Part shown: in pieces, positions 19,590-28,230 of the stretch
Numbering within the stretch: the stretch's first letter is position 1
Layout: each line of letters opens with the position of its first letter
Assembly: GCA_021299875.1 (NCBI GenBank)
Contig: JAJTEW010000010.1
Coordinates: forward strand, 91,103 to 155,102
Source of the DNA: Comamonadaceae bacterium
GTDB lineage: Bacteria; Pseudomonadota; Gammaproteobacteria; Burkholderiales; Burkholderiaceae_C
DNA: 64,000 nt
Direction: 5' to 3'
Notes under the pieces: generated by a model
What the model was told of the DNA's origin: nothing
What the model saw: only the letters and a program-made list of their open reading frames with translations
The model's database searches: none
Translations under genes and position numbers: made by a program

Positions 19590-20768
19590 ATGCGCCACCA
19601 GCCTCAGCTGGGCGCTTTGTTGTTGATGCTGGCTTTGTCGCTCGGTTTGACAGCCCCTGCGGCGCACGCCCAATCGGGCTCATCAGCCACTCAAACCTCG
19701 GACAAATCGGCCAAGAAAAAAGACAAACCGGCAGCGGTAAACAAGGCTCAAGCTGCCAAGGCAAAGACCAAAGACAACCCAAAACAAAAAACCACGGCCA
19801 AGAACAAAGCCCCAGCGAACCACGCAGTGCAAAAAGCCAAAGTGCCGACAACCAACAAGTCGGCCATGAACGCGCCGACTGCTGCCAAGCAAGTGCGCAT
19901 GCAAAGCCATGCCCAAAGCACGCCACAGGCGCGCCCAGGTCGTGCCTCTTTTGGCCAAATGGCGGGTTTGCACGCCACATCGGATGCGCTGGATCTGCAT
20001 TCGAGCGTTGCATTGGTGGTGGACCAAGACACCCAGGAAGTTTTGTACCGCAAAAATGACCATGCTGTTTTGCCCATAGCTTCTTTGACCAAGCTGATGA
20101 CGGGTTTGGTCATTGCCGAATCCAAACTCTCCATGGATGAGCCGATCAGGATCACGCAAGACGATGTGGACACCGAAAAAGGCAGCTCTTCTCGCTTGGC
20201 GGTGGGCACTGTCCTTTCCCGCGGCGATTTGATGCACCTGTCGTTGATGTCCAGTGAAAATCGGGCGGCCAATGCTTTGGGGCGCACCTTCCCGGGTGGC
20301 ATGGACAACTTTGTCGACCGAATGAATTCGCGGGCCAAGCAACTGGGGATGAAAGACACGCGTTATGTCGAACCCACTGGCTTGTCCAGTCGCAACCAAT
20401 CGAGTGCCAGCGATTTGGCGGTGTTGGTGGCAGTGGCTTACAAAGAGCCCATGTTGCGGGAGTTGTCCACTTCTCACGGCCGTGAGGTTGAAGTCGGTCG
20501 TCGCACTTTGCAATACAACAACACCAACCGCTTGGTCAAAAACCCGGCTTGGGACATCGGCTTGCAAAAGACAGGTTACATCTCTGAGGCGGGCCGGTGT
20601 CTGGTGATGCAAACCCAAGTGTCTGGCCGCAAATTGATCATGGTGTTTTTGGACTCGGCCGGCAAACTCAGCCGCCTGGGTGACGCCGAGCGTGTGCGCC
20701 AATGGTTGGAAAACAAACCGCACCTGCATTCAGGGCAATCGTTGCCACGCACCGACTTACCGGGCTGA
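19590..20768 (+). CDS. pbpG: D-alanyl-D-alanine endopeptidase/carboxypeptidase, PBP7/8 type
   Basis: This periplasmic serine peptidase trims peptidoglycan cross-links. After a likely signal peptide (about residues 1-26, hydrophobic core LLLMLALSLGL, ending AHAQ) comes an unusual Lys/Ala/Thr/Gln-rich low-complexity stretch to about residue 115. The peptidase S11 domain follows with SxxK in PIASLTKLMTG, SxN in MSSENRAAN and KTG in LQKTGYISEAG. The start is uncertain: ATG at 19590 lacks a good ribosome binding site, and TTG at 19557 is an alternative. It is convergent with the iclR-type gene. Confidence 0.88.
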   Translation: MRHQPQLGALLLMLALSLGLTAPAAHAQSGSSATQTSDKSAKKKDKPAAVNKAQAAKAKTKDNPKQKTTAKNKAPANHAVQKAKVPTTNKSAMNAPTAAKQVRMQSHAQSTPQARPGRASFGQMAGLHATSDALDLHSSVALVVDQDTQEVLYRKNDHAVLPIASLTKLMTGLVIAESKLSMDEPIRITQDDVDTEKGSSSRLAVGTVLSRGDLMHLSLMSSENRAANALGRTFPGGMDNFVDRMNSRAKQLGMKDTRYVEPTGLSSRNQSSASDLAVLVAVAYKEPMLRELSTSHGREVEVGRRTLQYNNTNRLVKNPAWDIGLQKTGYISEAGRCLVMQTQVSGRKLIMVFLDSAGKLSRLGDAERVRQWLENKPHLHSGQSLPRTDLPG

Positions 20769-20811
20769 AATCCGGAGGGCCTTTGCCAATCACATGGGCT
20801 GCCAGAAACTG

Positions 20812-21615
20812 TCAGTCGCTGGCAGGGTGGCCCAATGTGTTGGAAATGGTTTTCGCCGTTTCCTGTAATTTGGGCAGCCAACTCTCGTCAAGCCTGTCGG
20901 CAGGCGCGGAGATCGACAATCCAGCCAACAGTTTGCCTTGGTCGTCGTAAATGCCCGCTGCGATGCACCGCACACCCAATTCCAGTTCTTCGTTGTCGCG
21001 TGCAAAACCCGATTGCTTGACGCGCGTCAACTCCCTCTCCAAGACTTGCAACTGCGTGATGCTGTTGCGAGTTTGGCCAGACAGGCCCGTGCGGGTCGCA
21101 TAGGAGCGCACGCGCAGGGGGTCATCGGCGGCCAAGAAAAGCTTGCCCACCGAGGTCAGGTGCAAGGGGGCTCGTCCACCAATGGCGCGGACCACTTGCA
21201 TGCCAGAACGTTCACTGTAGGCGCGTTCGATGTACACGATCTCATCACCTTGTCGCATGCTCAAGTTAACGGGCTGTTGTATCAATTTGTGCAACTCACG
21301 CATGGGGGTGAGCGCCGCATCTCTGACATTCAAACGGCCTTTGACCAAATTGCCCAATTCCAGCAAACGGATGCCCAAGCGGTAGCTTCCAGCTTCGGGG
21401 CGGTCAACAAAACGGCCAGAAGCCAAGTCGTTCAAAATGCGGTGGGCGGTTGACGGGTGAAGACCTGTTTTTTGGCTGATCTCTTTGAGAGAGATGGCCT
21501 CTTCTCGGGAAGCTAAGACGTCAATCAGGGTGAACATCCGTTCAATCACCTGAATGGTGGGCGTGGGCGTGAGCGCAGGGTCTTTTTTCATCATGGACTT
21601 CAGATGCCCGTTCAT
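20812..21615 (-). CDS. IclR family transcriptional regulator
   Basis: The 267-residue protein has an N-terminal winged helix-turn-helix (ISLKEISQKTGLHPSTAHRI at about residues 40-60) and a C-terminal effector domain (GGRAPLHLTSVGKLFLA and DNEELELGVRCIAAGIYD). The effector is not predictable from sequence. The start at MNGHLK (21615) follows AGAG; MMKKDP a few codons later is possible. It lies 53 bases after the bpt stop on the same strand, so it may be the last gene of aat-bpt, although IclR proteins commonly control a separate catabolic operon. Confidence 0.88.
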   Translation of the reverse strand: MNGHLKSMMKKDPALTPTPTIQVIERMFTLIDVLASREEAISLKEISQKTGLHPSTAHRILNDLASGRFVDRPEAGSYRLGIRLLELGNLVKGRLNVRDAALTPMRELHKLIQQPVNLSMRQGDEIVYIERAYSERSGMQVVRAIGGRAPLHLTSVGKLFLAADDPLRVRSYATRTGLSGQTRNSITQLQVLERELTRVKQSGFARDNEELELGVRCIAAGIYDDQGKLLAGLSISAPADRLDESWLPKLQETAKTISNTLGHPASD

Positions 21616-21668
21616 TTTACTCTGTGAAATAACCTGGGCTGTGCAAGCGCCGCTGTGGCTCAATGGTT

Positions 21669-22406
21669 TCAGACCATGGGCGACCATGTGCCTTTCACCA
21701 GAAGCTCGCAAGGTCTGAAACGGGCTTTGTAATTCATCTTCGGACTGTCCTTGATCCAATAACCCAGGTACACATAGTCCAAACCCAATTGGGCTGCTTG
21801 CTGGATCTGCCACAGCACCCCGAAAGTGCCATAGCTGGCTTGGTCATCAGGCTCGTAAAAGGTGTAGACCGCAGACAAGCCGTTGTTCAGCACATCCACG
21901 ATGCTGACCATTTTGAGCGCACCCAGGTGGCCATCCTGCGTGGGTTCCCGAAATTCAACGATGCGGGAGTTCACGCGGCTTTGAAGCAAAAATTGGCTGT
22001 ATTGGTCAATGCTGTCTTGGTCCATGCCCCCGCCCGGATGGCGCGAGTTCTGATAGCTCAGGTACAAGGCGTAATGCTCTTCGTTGAAATGCAGGTCCAA
22101 AACCCGAACGCGCAAGTCTTGGTGTGCCAATTGCGCCCGACGTTGACTGCGGTCAGGCACAAATGCAGCCACCGCGACACGCAAGGGCTGGCAGGCCTGG
22201 CATCCATCGCAATAGGGCCGGTAAGTGAACAGTCCACTGCGGCGAAAGCCTTGAGAGACCAAGTCGGAATAGACCTCGTTGTGGATCAGATAACTGGGGG
22301 TGGCCACTTGCGAGCGTGCGGAACGTTCTGGCAAGTAGCTGCAGGCGTAGGGTGCCGTGGCATAAAACTGCAGAGCCTGCAGCGGTAGCTCTTTGAGGTG
22401 GGTCAT
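21669..22406 (-). CDS. bpt: Aspartate/glutamate leucyltransferase Bpt
   Basis: Bpt adds leucine from leucyl-tRNA to proteins with N-terminal Asp or Glu, marking them for ClpS-ClpAP degradation. The 245-residue protein has the N-terminal Cys-containing fold ([21 protein letters not shown]) and the C-terminal ATE domain ([24 protein letters not shown]). The start at 22406 follows GGAGGG and overlaps the aat stop by 4 bases (ATGA). Together with aat it completes the bacterial leucine N-degron branch. Confidence 0.94.
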   Translation of the reverse strand: MTHLKELPLQALQFYATAPYACSYLPERSARSQVATPSYLIHNEVYSDLVSQGFRRSGLFTYRPYCDGCQACQPLRVAVAAFVPDRSQRRAQLAHQDLRVRVLDLHFNEEHYALYLSYQNSRHPGGGMDQDSIDQYSQFLLQSRVNSRIVEFREPTQDGHLGALKMVSIVDVLNNGLSAVYTFYEPDDQASYGTFGVLWQIQQAAQLGLDYVYLGYWIKDSPKMNYKARFRPCELLVKGTWSPMV

Positions 22407-23176
22407 TGAAAACCCTCCAACGATTGCAGTGCCGGCCAATTCAAAGTCTGCGAGCCCCAATGGATGGCCTGCCCACCCAGCGCCTGTTGAACCTCTGAAA
22501 CAAAGCAGGAACGAGGCATTTCCCGGGCCCCCAGCGATGCCAAATGTCGGGTATTTTGTTGACAGTCGATGGCGTGGACGCCTTCTTGCAAACACACGCT
22601 CACCAAACTGGCCAAGGCCATTTTGGAGCCGTCTGTGATGGTGGTGAACATGGACTCACCAAACACAGCACGCCCCAAATTGACAAAATAAAGACCGGCC
22701 ACCAGTTGGTCCTGGTGCCAGACTTCACTGCTGTGTGCCAAGCCACGTTGGTGCAGTTCTTCATAGGCCTCGACCATCTTGGGGACGATCCAAGTGCCTT
22801 TTTGGCCCACGCGCGCAGAGGCGGCGCACTGGGTGATCACTTGCGAAAAATCTCGGTCAAAGCACAATTCAAATCCCGGGGTCAGCGTCCAGCGGTGCAA
22901 AGATTTGCGCAAGGATCGGTGCAGTCGAAATTCACGGTTGATCAAGACCATGCGGGGGTCCGGGCTCCACCAAAGCACGGGTTGACCTTCACTGAACCAA
23001 GGAAAAATGCCTTGGCTGTAAGCCTCGATCAGCCGCGTCGCAGACAAGTCATCGCTGGCAGCCAGCAGGCCTGGTGCCGGCGCAGTGGGCCCCCAGGCGG
23101 TGTCTGCGCAAGGCAAGGCATCGCCCTCGGCAATCCAGGGCAGTTTCGGCGCATCCACTTGGGCAATAGGGCTCAT
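22403..23176 (-). CDS. aat: Leucyl/phenylalanyl-tRNA-protein transferase
   Basis: Aat transfers Leu or Phe from tRNA to N-terminal Lys or Arg of proteins. The 257-residue protein shows the conserved [20 protein letters not shown] and DPRMVL region, the [21 protein letters not shown] region, and [11 protein letters not shown]. The N-terminal ~35 residues before [10 protein letters not shown] are unconserved. It is the first gene of an aat-bpt operon and is divergent from pgeF with a gap of only about 50 bases. Confidence 0.95.
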   Translation of the reverse strand: MSPIAQVDAPKLPWIAEGDALPCADTAWGPTAPAPGLLAASDDLSATRLIEAYSQGIFPWFSEGQPVLWWSPDPRMVLINREFRLHRSLRKSLHRWTLTPGFELCFDRDFSQVITQCAASARVGQKGTWIVPKMVEAYEELHQRGLAHSSEVWHQDQLVAGLYFVNLGRAVFGESMFTTITDGSKMALASLVSVCLQEGVHAIDCQQNTRHLASLGAREMPRSCFVSEVQQALGGQAIHWGSQTLNWPALQSLEGFQ

Positions 23177-23234
23177 CTATCAATTACACAATAAATCCAG
23201 ATTATTCGCGGGTGCTGGCCTTATGATTTTCCAT

Positions 23235-24023
23235 ATGAAACACTTTCCTGACGGTTGGCTGCGACCGAATTGGCCCGCCCCTCACCGCGTCAACGCGGTC
23301 ATGACCAACCGAGCGTCAGGGGTATCTGTTGCGCCATGGGACAGCATGAACTTGGGTGACCATGTGGGTGACGCGCCAGAGGATGTCCAAGCCAACCGGG
23401 ATCACTTGGCAGGCTTGTTGGAGCGGCGGCCTGTTTTTTTGAATCAAGTGCACGGTGTGACCTCGGTCAATCTGTCTCGCACTTGCCCTGATGGATGGGT
23501 CGCCGACGCTTGCTGGACCCAAGATGCTCAGGTGGCCTGCACCATCATGGTGGCCGATTGTTTGCCGGTGCTGTTATGTGATGCTTCTGGCCAGTGGGTG
23601 GCTGCTGCCCATGCCGGCTGGCGGGGTTTGGCAGGGACACAGGGCCAAGGCGTTCTGGAGACCCTGCTGTCGGACTTGTCCCAGGCGGGCTGCGATGTGT
23701 CTCATGTGATGGCTTGGTTGGGACCGTGCATCGGTCCTGAAGCTTTTGAGGTCGGCACTGACGTCCTGCACGCCTTTGATGATGGTTCGGCGGCGATTCG
23801 ATCCTTGTTTGAAACGCAGTCCAACGGCAAGTTCAAGGCCCATTTGGCGGGTTTGGCCCGTTTGCGTTTGCAAGCCTTGGGGCTGAACAGCATTCATGGC
23901 AATGATGGCGCACCCGTTTGGTGCACGGCATCACAGCCGCAATTCTTCTTTTCGCACCGCAGGGACAGACGTACTCTCGGGCAAAGCGGGCGGATGGCTG
24001 CTTGCATCTGGCTGAGTGCTTGA
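23235..24023 (+). CDS. pgeF: Peptidoglycan editing factor PgeF / multicopper-like laccase-domain purine nucleosidase
   Basis: Members of this family (YfiH/YlmD, DUF152) act as cytoplasmic adenosine phosphorylase/deaminase-like enzymes, and E. coli PgeF (YfiH) removes mis-incorporated Ser muropeptide precursors. The 262-residue protein carries the metal-site motifs NQVHG, ADCLPVLL and AAHAGWRG, and the second cysteine site GPCIGPEAFEVG. The start at 23235 is preferred on family length; ATG at 23223 is equally possible as neither has a clear ribosome binding site. Its last 93 bases overlap the convergent membrane protein gene. Confidence 0.88.
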   Translation: MKHFPDGWLRPNWPAPHRVNAVMTNRASGVSVAPWDSMNLGDHVGDAPEDVQANRDHLAGLLERRPVFLNQVHGVTSVNLSRTCPDGWVADACWTQDAQVACTIMVADCLPVLLCDASGQWVAAAHAGWRGLAGTQGQGVLETLLSDLSQAGCDVSHVMAWLGPCIGPEAFEVGTDVLHAFDDGSAAIRSLFETQSNGKFKAHLAGLARLRLQALGLNSIHGNDGAPVWCTASQPQFFFSHRRDRRTLGQSGRMAACIWLSA

Positions 24024-24254
24024 GTCGGTTTGCAATTTGGCCGCCACGAACTCTTCGCGGGCCAATTGCTCTGATTTTCGGATGGCTTTTCGCCGCAATG
24101 GGGTTCCCATCAGGTACACCACCAAGGCCATGGGCAGCAGGCCGTACAGCACGAAAGTGATGATGGCGCCCAAGACGCTGCCCTGCGAACTGAACGCTTC
24201 GGCCAAGGCCATCAGCAAAGTGACATAAAGCCAACCAATGACGATCAAGTACAT
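23931..24254 (-). CDS. Small membrane protein of unknown function
   Basis: The 107-residue protein has two hydrophobic segments (about residues 2-20 and 27-49, the latter GAIITFVLYGLLPMALVVYLMG), then a basic stretch (PLRRKAIRKSEQLAREE) and a disordered Pro/Ser/Thr-rich tail. The ATG at 24254 follows GGAAA. I recognise no family domain. It is divergent from phaC and its 3' end overlaps pgeF on the other strand by 93 bases. The clear membrane topology supports a real gene. Confidence 0.65.
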   Translation of the reverse strand: MYLIVIGWLYVTLLMALAEAFSSQGSVLGAIITFVLYGLLPMALVVYLMGTPLRRKAIRKSEQLAREEFVAAKLQTDSSTQPDASSHPPALPESTSVPAVRKEELRL

Positions 24255-24287
24255 CTTTTTTCCAGTTGTAATTTAGGTGACAACAAA

Positions 24288-24317
24288 TTGAAAGATACTC
24301 TGTCCCTTAGATTTTAT
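24288..24317 (+). promoter_or_regulatory. Candidate sigma-70 promoter of phaCAB
   Basis: TTGAAA at 24288-24293 and TTTTAT at 24312-24317 are separated by 18 bases in an AT-rich region 27 bases before the phaC start codon. TATAAA three bases later could be the -10 box instead. Assigned by eye. Confidence 0.45.
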
Positions 24318-24343
24318 AAATATGTGGATTCAGGAGACCCAAC

Positions 24344-26059
24344 ATGAGCGCTGCGACCCCGGAATTTTGGTCCCAAATGGGTGAAGGTTTTCAAAATCAG
24401 CTCACGAAAAGTTGGGGTGATGCCATGCGGCATTTTCAGACCATCGACCTCGGGGGCTTGAAATCTGGGCACGAGGCAGCGCCCATGGTCAAGTTCTCAC
24501 CACAGAAACTGCAAGACCTTCAAGGTCAGTATTTCAAAGACGCCTCTGATTTGTGGAATCAAAGCCTGCAAAACAGCTTGCAGGTCAAGGACCGCCGTTT
24601 TTCGGGAGAGGCCTGGACCTCCAATCCGGTGGCCGCTTTTAATGCCGCGACTTATTTGCTCAATGCCCGCACTCTGATGGGCCTGGCCGATGCGGTCGAT
24701 GCCGATGACAAAACCCGTACCCGCATCCGCTTTGCCATTGAGCAATGGGTGGCGGCTGCCGCCCCCAGCAACTTTCTGGCCTTCAACGCCGAAGCGCAAA
24801 AGAAAGCCATCGACACCCAAGGCGAGAGCATCGCCAAAGGCGTCCAAAACCTGATGCACGACATGCGGCAAGGCCACGTCTCGATGACCGACGAGAGCCT
24901 GTTCGAAGTCGGCAAGAACGTGGCCACCACCGAAGGTGCAGTGGTTTTTGAGAACGATTTTTTTCAACTCATCGAATACAAGCCGCTGACCGCCAAGGTC
25001 TATGAAAAGCCGTTTTTGTTGATCCCGCCTTGCATCAACAAGTTCTACATCCTCGACTTGCAGCCCAGAAATTCCCTGATCCGTTATGCGGTCAGCCAAG
25101 GTCACCGCACTTTTGTGGTCAGCTGGCGTAACCCCGACGAGTCGATGGCGCAAAAGAGCTGGGACGACTACATCGAGCACGCCGCCATCGAGGCGATCCA
25201 CACCGTGCAGGCCATCACCGGCGCCCCCAAGATCAATGCTTTGGGTTTTTGCGTGGGCGGCACCATTTTGTCCACCGCCCTGGCCGTGTTGGCTGCGCGC
25301 GGCGAAAAGCCAGTGGCAAGCGCCACCTTCCTCACCACGCTGATCAACTTCACCGACACCGGCATTCTGGACGTGTTCATTGACGAGAACTTCGTCAAAT
25401 TCCGCGAGCAGCAAATGGGCCAAGGCGGTTTGCTCAAAGGTCAAGACCTGGCGTCCACTTTCAGCTTTTTGCGCCCGAACGATCTGGTCTGGAACTATGT
25501 GGTGGGCAACTACCTCAAGGGCGAGACCCCACCGCCGTTCGACTTGCTTTATTGGAACAGCGATTCGACCAACTTGCCGGGTCCTTTTTATGCCTGGTAT
25601 TTGCGCAATACCTACTTGGAAAACAACCTGGTTCAACCCGGTAAAGTCACCGTGTGTGGCGAGTCGATTGACCTGGGCAAGGTCGACATGCCGGTCTACA
25701 TCTACGGCTCGCGCGAAGACCACATCGTGCCGATTGGCGGCGCTTATGCCAGCACGCAAGCCCTGCCTGGCAAAAAGCGTTTTGTGATGGGGGCATCCGG
25801 CCACATCGCGGGTGTGATCAACCCGCCAGCGGCCAAAAAACGCAGCCACTGGTTGAGCGAAGGCACACCATTTCCCGCCGATGTGAACGACTGGATTGCC
25901 AAGGCCCATGAGGTGCCTGGCAGCTGGTGGCCCGATTGGTCGGACTGGCTCAAGGGCCATGCGGGCAAGCAAATCGCCGCCCCCAAAACTTACGGCAAAG
26001 CCAGCAAATTCAAAGCCATCGAAGCGGCTCCCGGCCGCTATGTCAAGGCCAAAGCCTGA
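24344..26059 (+). CDS. phaC: Class I poly(3-hydroxyalkanoate) synthase
   Basis: PhaC polymerises short-chain 3-hydroxyacyl-CoA on the surface of PHA granules. The 571-residue protein has the family N-terminal domain and an alpha/beta-hydrolase core with the lipase-like box GFCVGG carrying the catalytic cysteine, the aspartate in YGSREDHIVP, and the histidine in GASGHIAGVINPP. The ribosome binding site AGGAG is 7 bases before the ATG. It is the first gene of phaC-phaA-phaB, so the main product is expected to be polyhydroxybutyrate. Confidence 0.96.
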   Translation: MSAATPEFWSQMGEGFQNQLTKSWGDAMRHFQTIDLGGLKSGHEAAPMVKFSPQKLQDLQGQYFKDASDLWNQSLQNSLQVKDRRFSGEAWTSNPVAAFNAATYLLNARTLMGLADAVDADDKTRTRIRFAIEQWVAAAAPSNFLAFNAEAQKKAIDTQGESIAKGVQNLMHDMRQGHVSMTDESLFEVGKNVATTEGAVVFENDFFQLIEYKPLTAKVYEKPFLLIPPCINKFYILDLQPRNSLIRYAVSQGHRTFVVSWRNPDESMAQKSWDDYIEHAAIEAIHTVQAITGAPKINALGFCVGGTILSTALAVLAARGEKPVASATFLTTLINFTDTGILDVFIDENFVKFREQQMGQGGLLKGQDLASTFSFLRPNDLVWNYVVGNYLKGETPPPFDLLYWNSDSTNLPGPFYAWYLRNTYLENNLVQPGKVTVCGESIDLGKVDMPVYIYGSREDHIVPIGGAYASTQALPGKKRFVMGASGHIAGVINPPAAKKRSHWLSEGTPFPADVNDWIAKAHEVPGSWWPDWSDWLKGHAGKQIAAPKTYGKASKFKAIEAAPGRYVKAKA

Positions 26060-26083
26060 TTGATTTTTTTATTGGAGACAAAA

Positions 26084-27265
26084 ATGGAAGACATCGTCAT
26101 CGTTGCAGCCGCACGCACCGCCGTGGGCAAATTTGGCGGCTCGCTCGCCAAGACCCCCGCCACCGAGTTGGGCAGCATCGTCATCCAGGGTTTGCTGGAG
26201 CGCAGTGGTTTGCCCGTGGACGCCATTGGTGAAGTCATCATGGGCCAGGTGCTGGCCGCAGGCGTGGGCCAAAACCCTGCCCGCCAAGCCATGATGAAAG
26301 CCGGTGTGGCCAAAGAAACCCCGGCCCTGACCATCAACGCGGTGTGCGGCTCAGGCCTCAAGGCCGTGATGCTGGCCGCGCAAGCCGTCGCTTGGGGCGA
26401 CAGCGAAATCGTCATCGCTGGTGGCCAGGAAAACATGAGCGCCAGCCCGCATGTGTTGAACGGCAGCCGCGACGGCCAGCGCATGGGCGAATGGAAGATG
26501 ACCGACACCATGATCGTGGACGGCCTCTGGGACGTTTACAACCAGTACCACATGGGCATCACCGCCGAGAACGTGGCCAAGGCCCATGGCATCACCCGTG
26601 ACATGCAAGACGCGCTTGCCGCAGGCAGCCAGCGCAAAGCCGCTGCTGCGCAAGACGCTGGCAAATTCAAGGACGAAATCGTCGATGTGCTGATCCCTCA
26701 GCGCAAGGGCGATGCGCTGGTGTTCAACACCGACGAGTTCATCAACAAGAAAACCACTGTGGAAGTGTTGGCCGGTTTGCGCCCCGCCTTTGACAAGGTC
26801 GGCAGTGTGACGGCGGGTAACGCTTCGGGCATCAACGACGGCGCTGCTGCCGTGATGGTCATGAGTGCCAAAAAAGCCGCTGCTTTGGGCCTCAAGCCCT
26901 TGGCCCGTATTGTGGCTTTTGGCACCAGTGGTCTGGACCCCGCCACCATGGGCATGGGCCCTGTGCCCGCTTCGCAAAAAGCGCTGGCCCGTGCAGGCTG
27001 GAAAGCCCAAGACGTGGACCTGTTCGAGTTGAATGAAGCCTTTGCAGCGCAAGCTTGCGCCGTGAACCAGGCGCTGGACATCGATCCGGCCAAAGTCAAC
27101 GTCAACGGCGGCGCGATTGCCATCGGTCACCCCATCGGCGCGTCAGGTTGCCGTATTTTGGTGACTTTGTTGCACGAAATGCAGCGCACCCAAGCCCAAA
27201 AAGGCCTGGCCGCTTTGTGCATCGGTGGTGGCATGGGCGTGTCCCTGGCCATCGAGCGCGTTTAA
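26084..27265 (+). CDS. phaA: Acetyl-CoA acetyltransferase (beta-ketothiolase)
   Basis: PhaA condenses two acetyl-CoA to acetoacetyl-CoA. The 393-residue thiolase has the acylated cysteine in NAVCGSGLKA (about residue 89), the NEAFAAQA motif, and the C-terminal histidine/cysteine motifs GGAIAIGHPIGASGCR and CIGGGMG. The start at 26084 follows TTGGAGA. It lies 24 bases after phaC and 120 bases before phaB. Confidence 0.95.
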   Translation: MEDIVIVAAARTAVGKFGGSLAKTPATELGSIVIQGLLERSGLPVDAIGEVIMGQVLAAGVGQNPARQAMMKAGVAKETPALTINAVCGSGLKAVMLAAQAVAWGDSEIVIAGGQENMSASPHVLNGSRDGQRMGEWKMTDTMIVDGLWDVYNQYHMGITAENVAKAHGITRDMQDALAAGSQRKAAAAQDAGKFKDEIVDVLIPQRKGDALVFNTDEFINKKTTVEVLAGLRPAFDKVGSVTAGNASGINDGAAAVMVMSAKKAAALGLKPLARIVAFGTSGLDPATMGMGPVPASQKALARAGWKAQDVDLFELNEAFAAQACAVNQALDIDPAKVNVNGGAIAIGHPIGASGCRILVTLLHEMQRTQAQKGLAALCIGGGMGVSLAIERV

Positions 27266-27385
27266 CCAAAACCCGCCGCTCAAGCTGCGTGGGTCGGTGC
27301 ACTGTCCAGTTGTATAAGGGCAGCCGACCCTGCGAGTTTGGGTGGTTTTCTGCGATCTCAACACACTCATCACCAGGAGACAATC

Positions 27386-28123
27386 ATGAGTCAAAAAGTA
27401 GCTTACGTCACAGGTGGCATGGGCGGTATCGGTACCGCGATTTGCCAACGCCTTCATCAAGAAGGCTTCAAGGTCATCGCCGGTTGCGGCCCGACCCGCG
27501 ACTTCACCAAATGGCTGGACGAGCAAAAAGCTCTCGGCTTTACTTTCTACGCCTCGGTGGGCAATGTGGGCGACTGGGAATCCACCGTGGAAGCCTTCAC
27601 CAAGGCCAAGGCTGAGCATGGCAGCATTGATGTGTTGGTCAACAACGCCGGCATCACCAAGGACCGCATGTTCTTGAAGATGACCCGTGAAGACTGGCAA
27701 GCCGTGATGAACACCAACCTGGACTCCATGTTCAACGTGACCAAACAAGTGGTCGCCGACATGGTCGAAAAAGGCTGGGGCCGGATCATCAACATCAGCT
27801 CGGTCAACGGCGAAAAAGGTCAAGCCGGTCAAACCAACTACTCGGCTGCCAAAGCCGGTATGCACGGATTCTCGATGGCCTTGGCCCAAGAGCTGGCCAC
27901 CAAGGGCGTGACGGTCAACACCGTGAGCCCTGGCTACATTGGCACCGACATGGTCAACGCCATCCGTCCTGATGTGTTGGAAAAGATCGTGGCCACCGTG
28001 CCCGTCAAGCGCTTGGGTAAACCCAGCGAGATCGCCTCCATCATCGCCTGGATGGCCAGCGAAGACGGTGGTTACACCACCGGCGCTGACTTCGCCGTCA
28101 ACGGCGGTTTGCACATGGGCTGA
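27386..28123 (+). CDS. phaB: Acetoacetyl-CoA reductase
   Basis: PhaB reduces acetoacetyl-CoA with NADPH to (R)-3-hydroxybutyryl-CoA, the substrate of PhaC. The 245-residue short-chain dehydrogenase has the cofactor motif TGGMGGIGTAI, NNAGIT, and the catalytic Ser-Tyr-Lys in NISSVNGEKGQAGQTNYSAAK (seen as S...YxxxK). The start at 27386 follows CAGGAGA. A bidirectional terminator follows 61 bases after the stop. Confidence 0.95.
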   Translation: MSQKVAYVTGGMGGIGTAICQRLHQEGFKVIAGCGPTRDFTKWLDEQKALGFTFYASVGNVGDWESTVEAFTKAKAEHGSIDVLVNNAGITKDRMFLKMTREDWQAVMNTNLDSMFNVTKQVVADMVEKGWGRIINISSVNGEKGQAGQTNYSAAKAGMHGFSMALAQELATKGVTVNTVSPGYIGTDMVNAIRPDVLEKIVATVPVKRLGKPSEIASIIAWMASEDGGYTTGADFAVNGGLHMG

Positions 28124-28184
28124 TGCTTTTGTTTTGACCTGCTGGGCAAAGCCAGGTGGGGCAAAACACGTTGCTGCATAAGCC

Positions 28185-28213
28185 AAAAAAAACCCGCCTC
28201 GGCGGGTTTTTTT
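28185..28213. terminator. Bidirectional terminator between phaB and qmcA
   Basis: The stem CCCGC/GCGGG with loop CTCG is flanked by an A run on the left and a T run on the right, so it can end transcripts from both convergent genes, phaB (+) and qmcA (-). Confidence 0.9.
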
Positions 28214-28230
28214 GCGTCAACAGGGCAATT

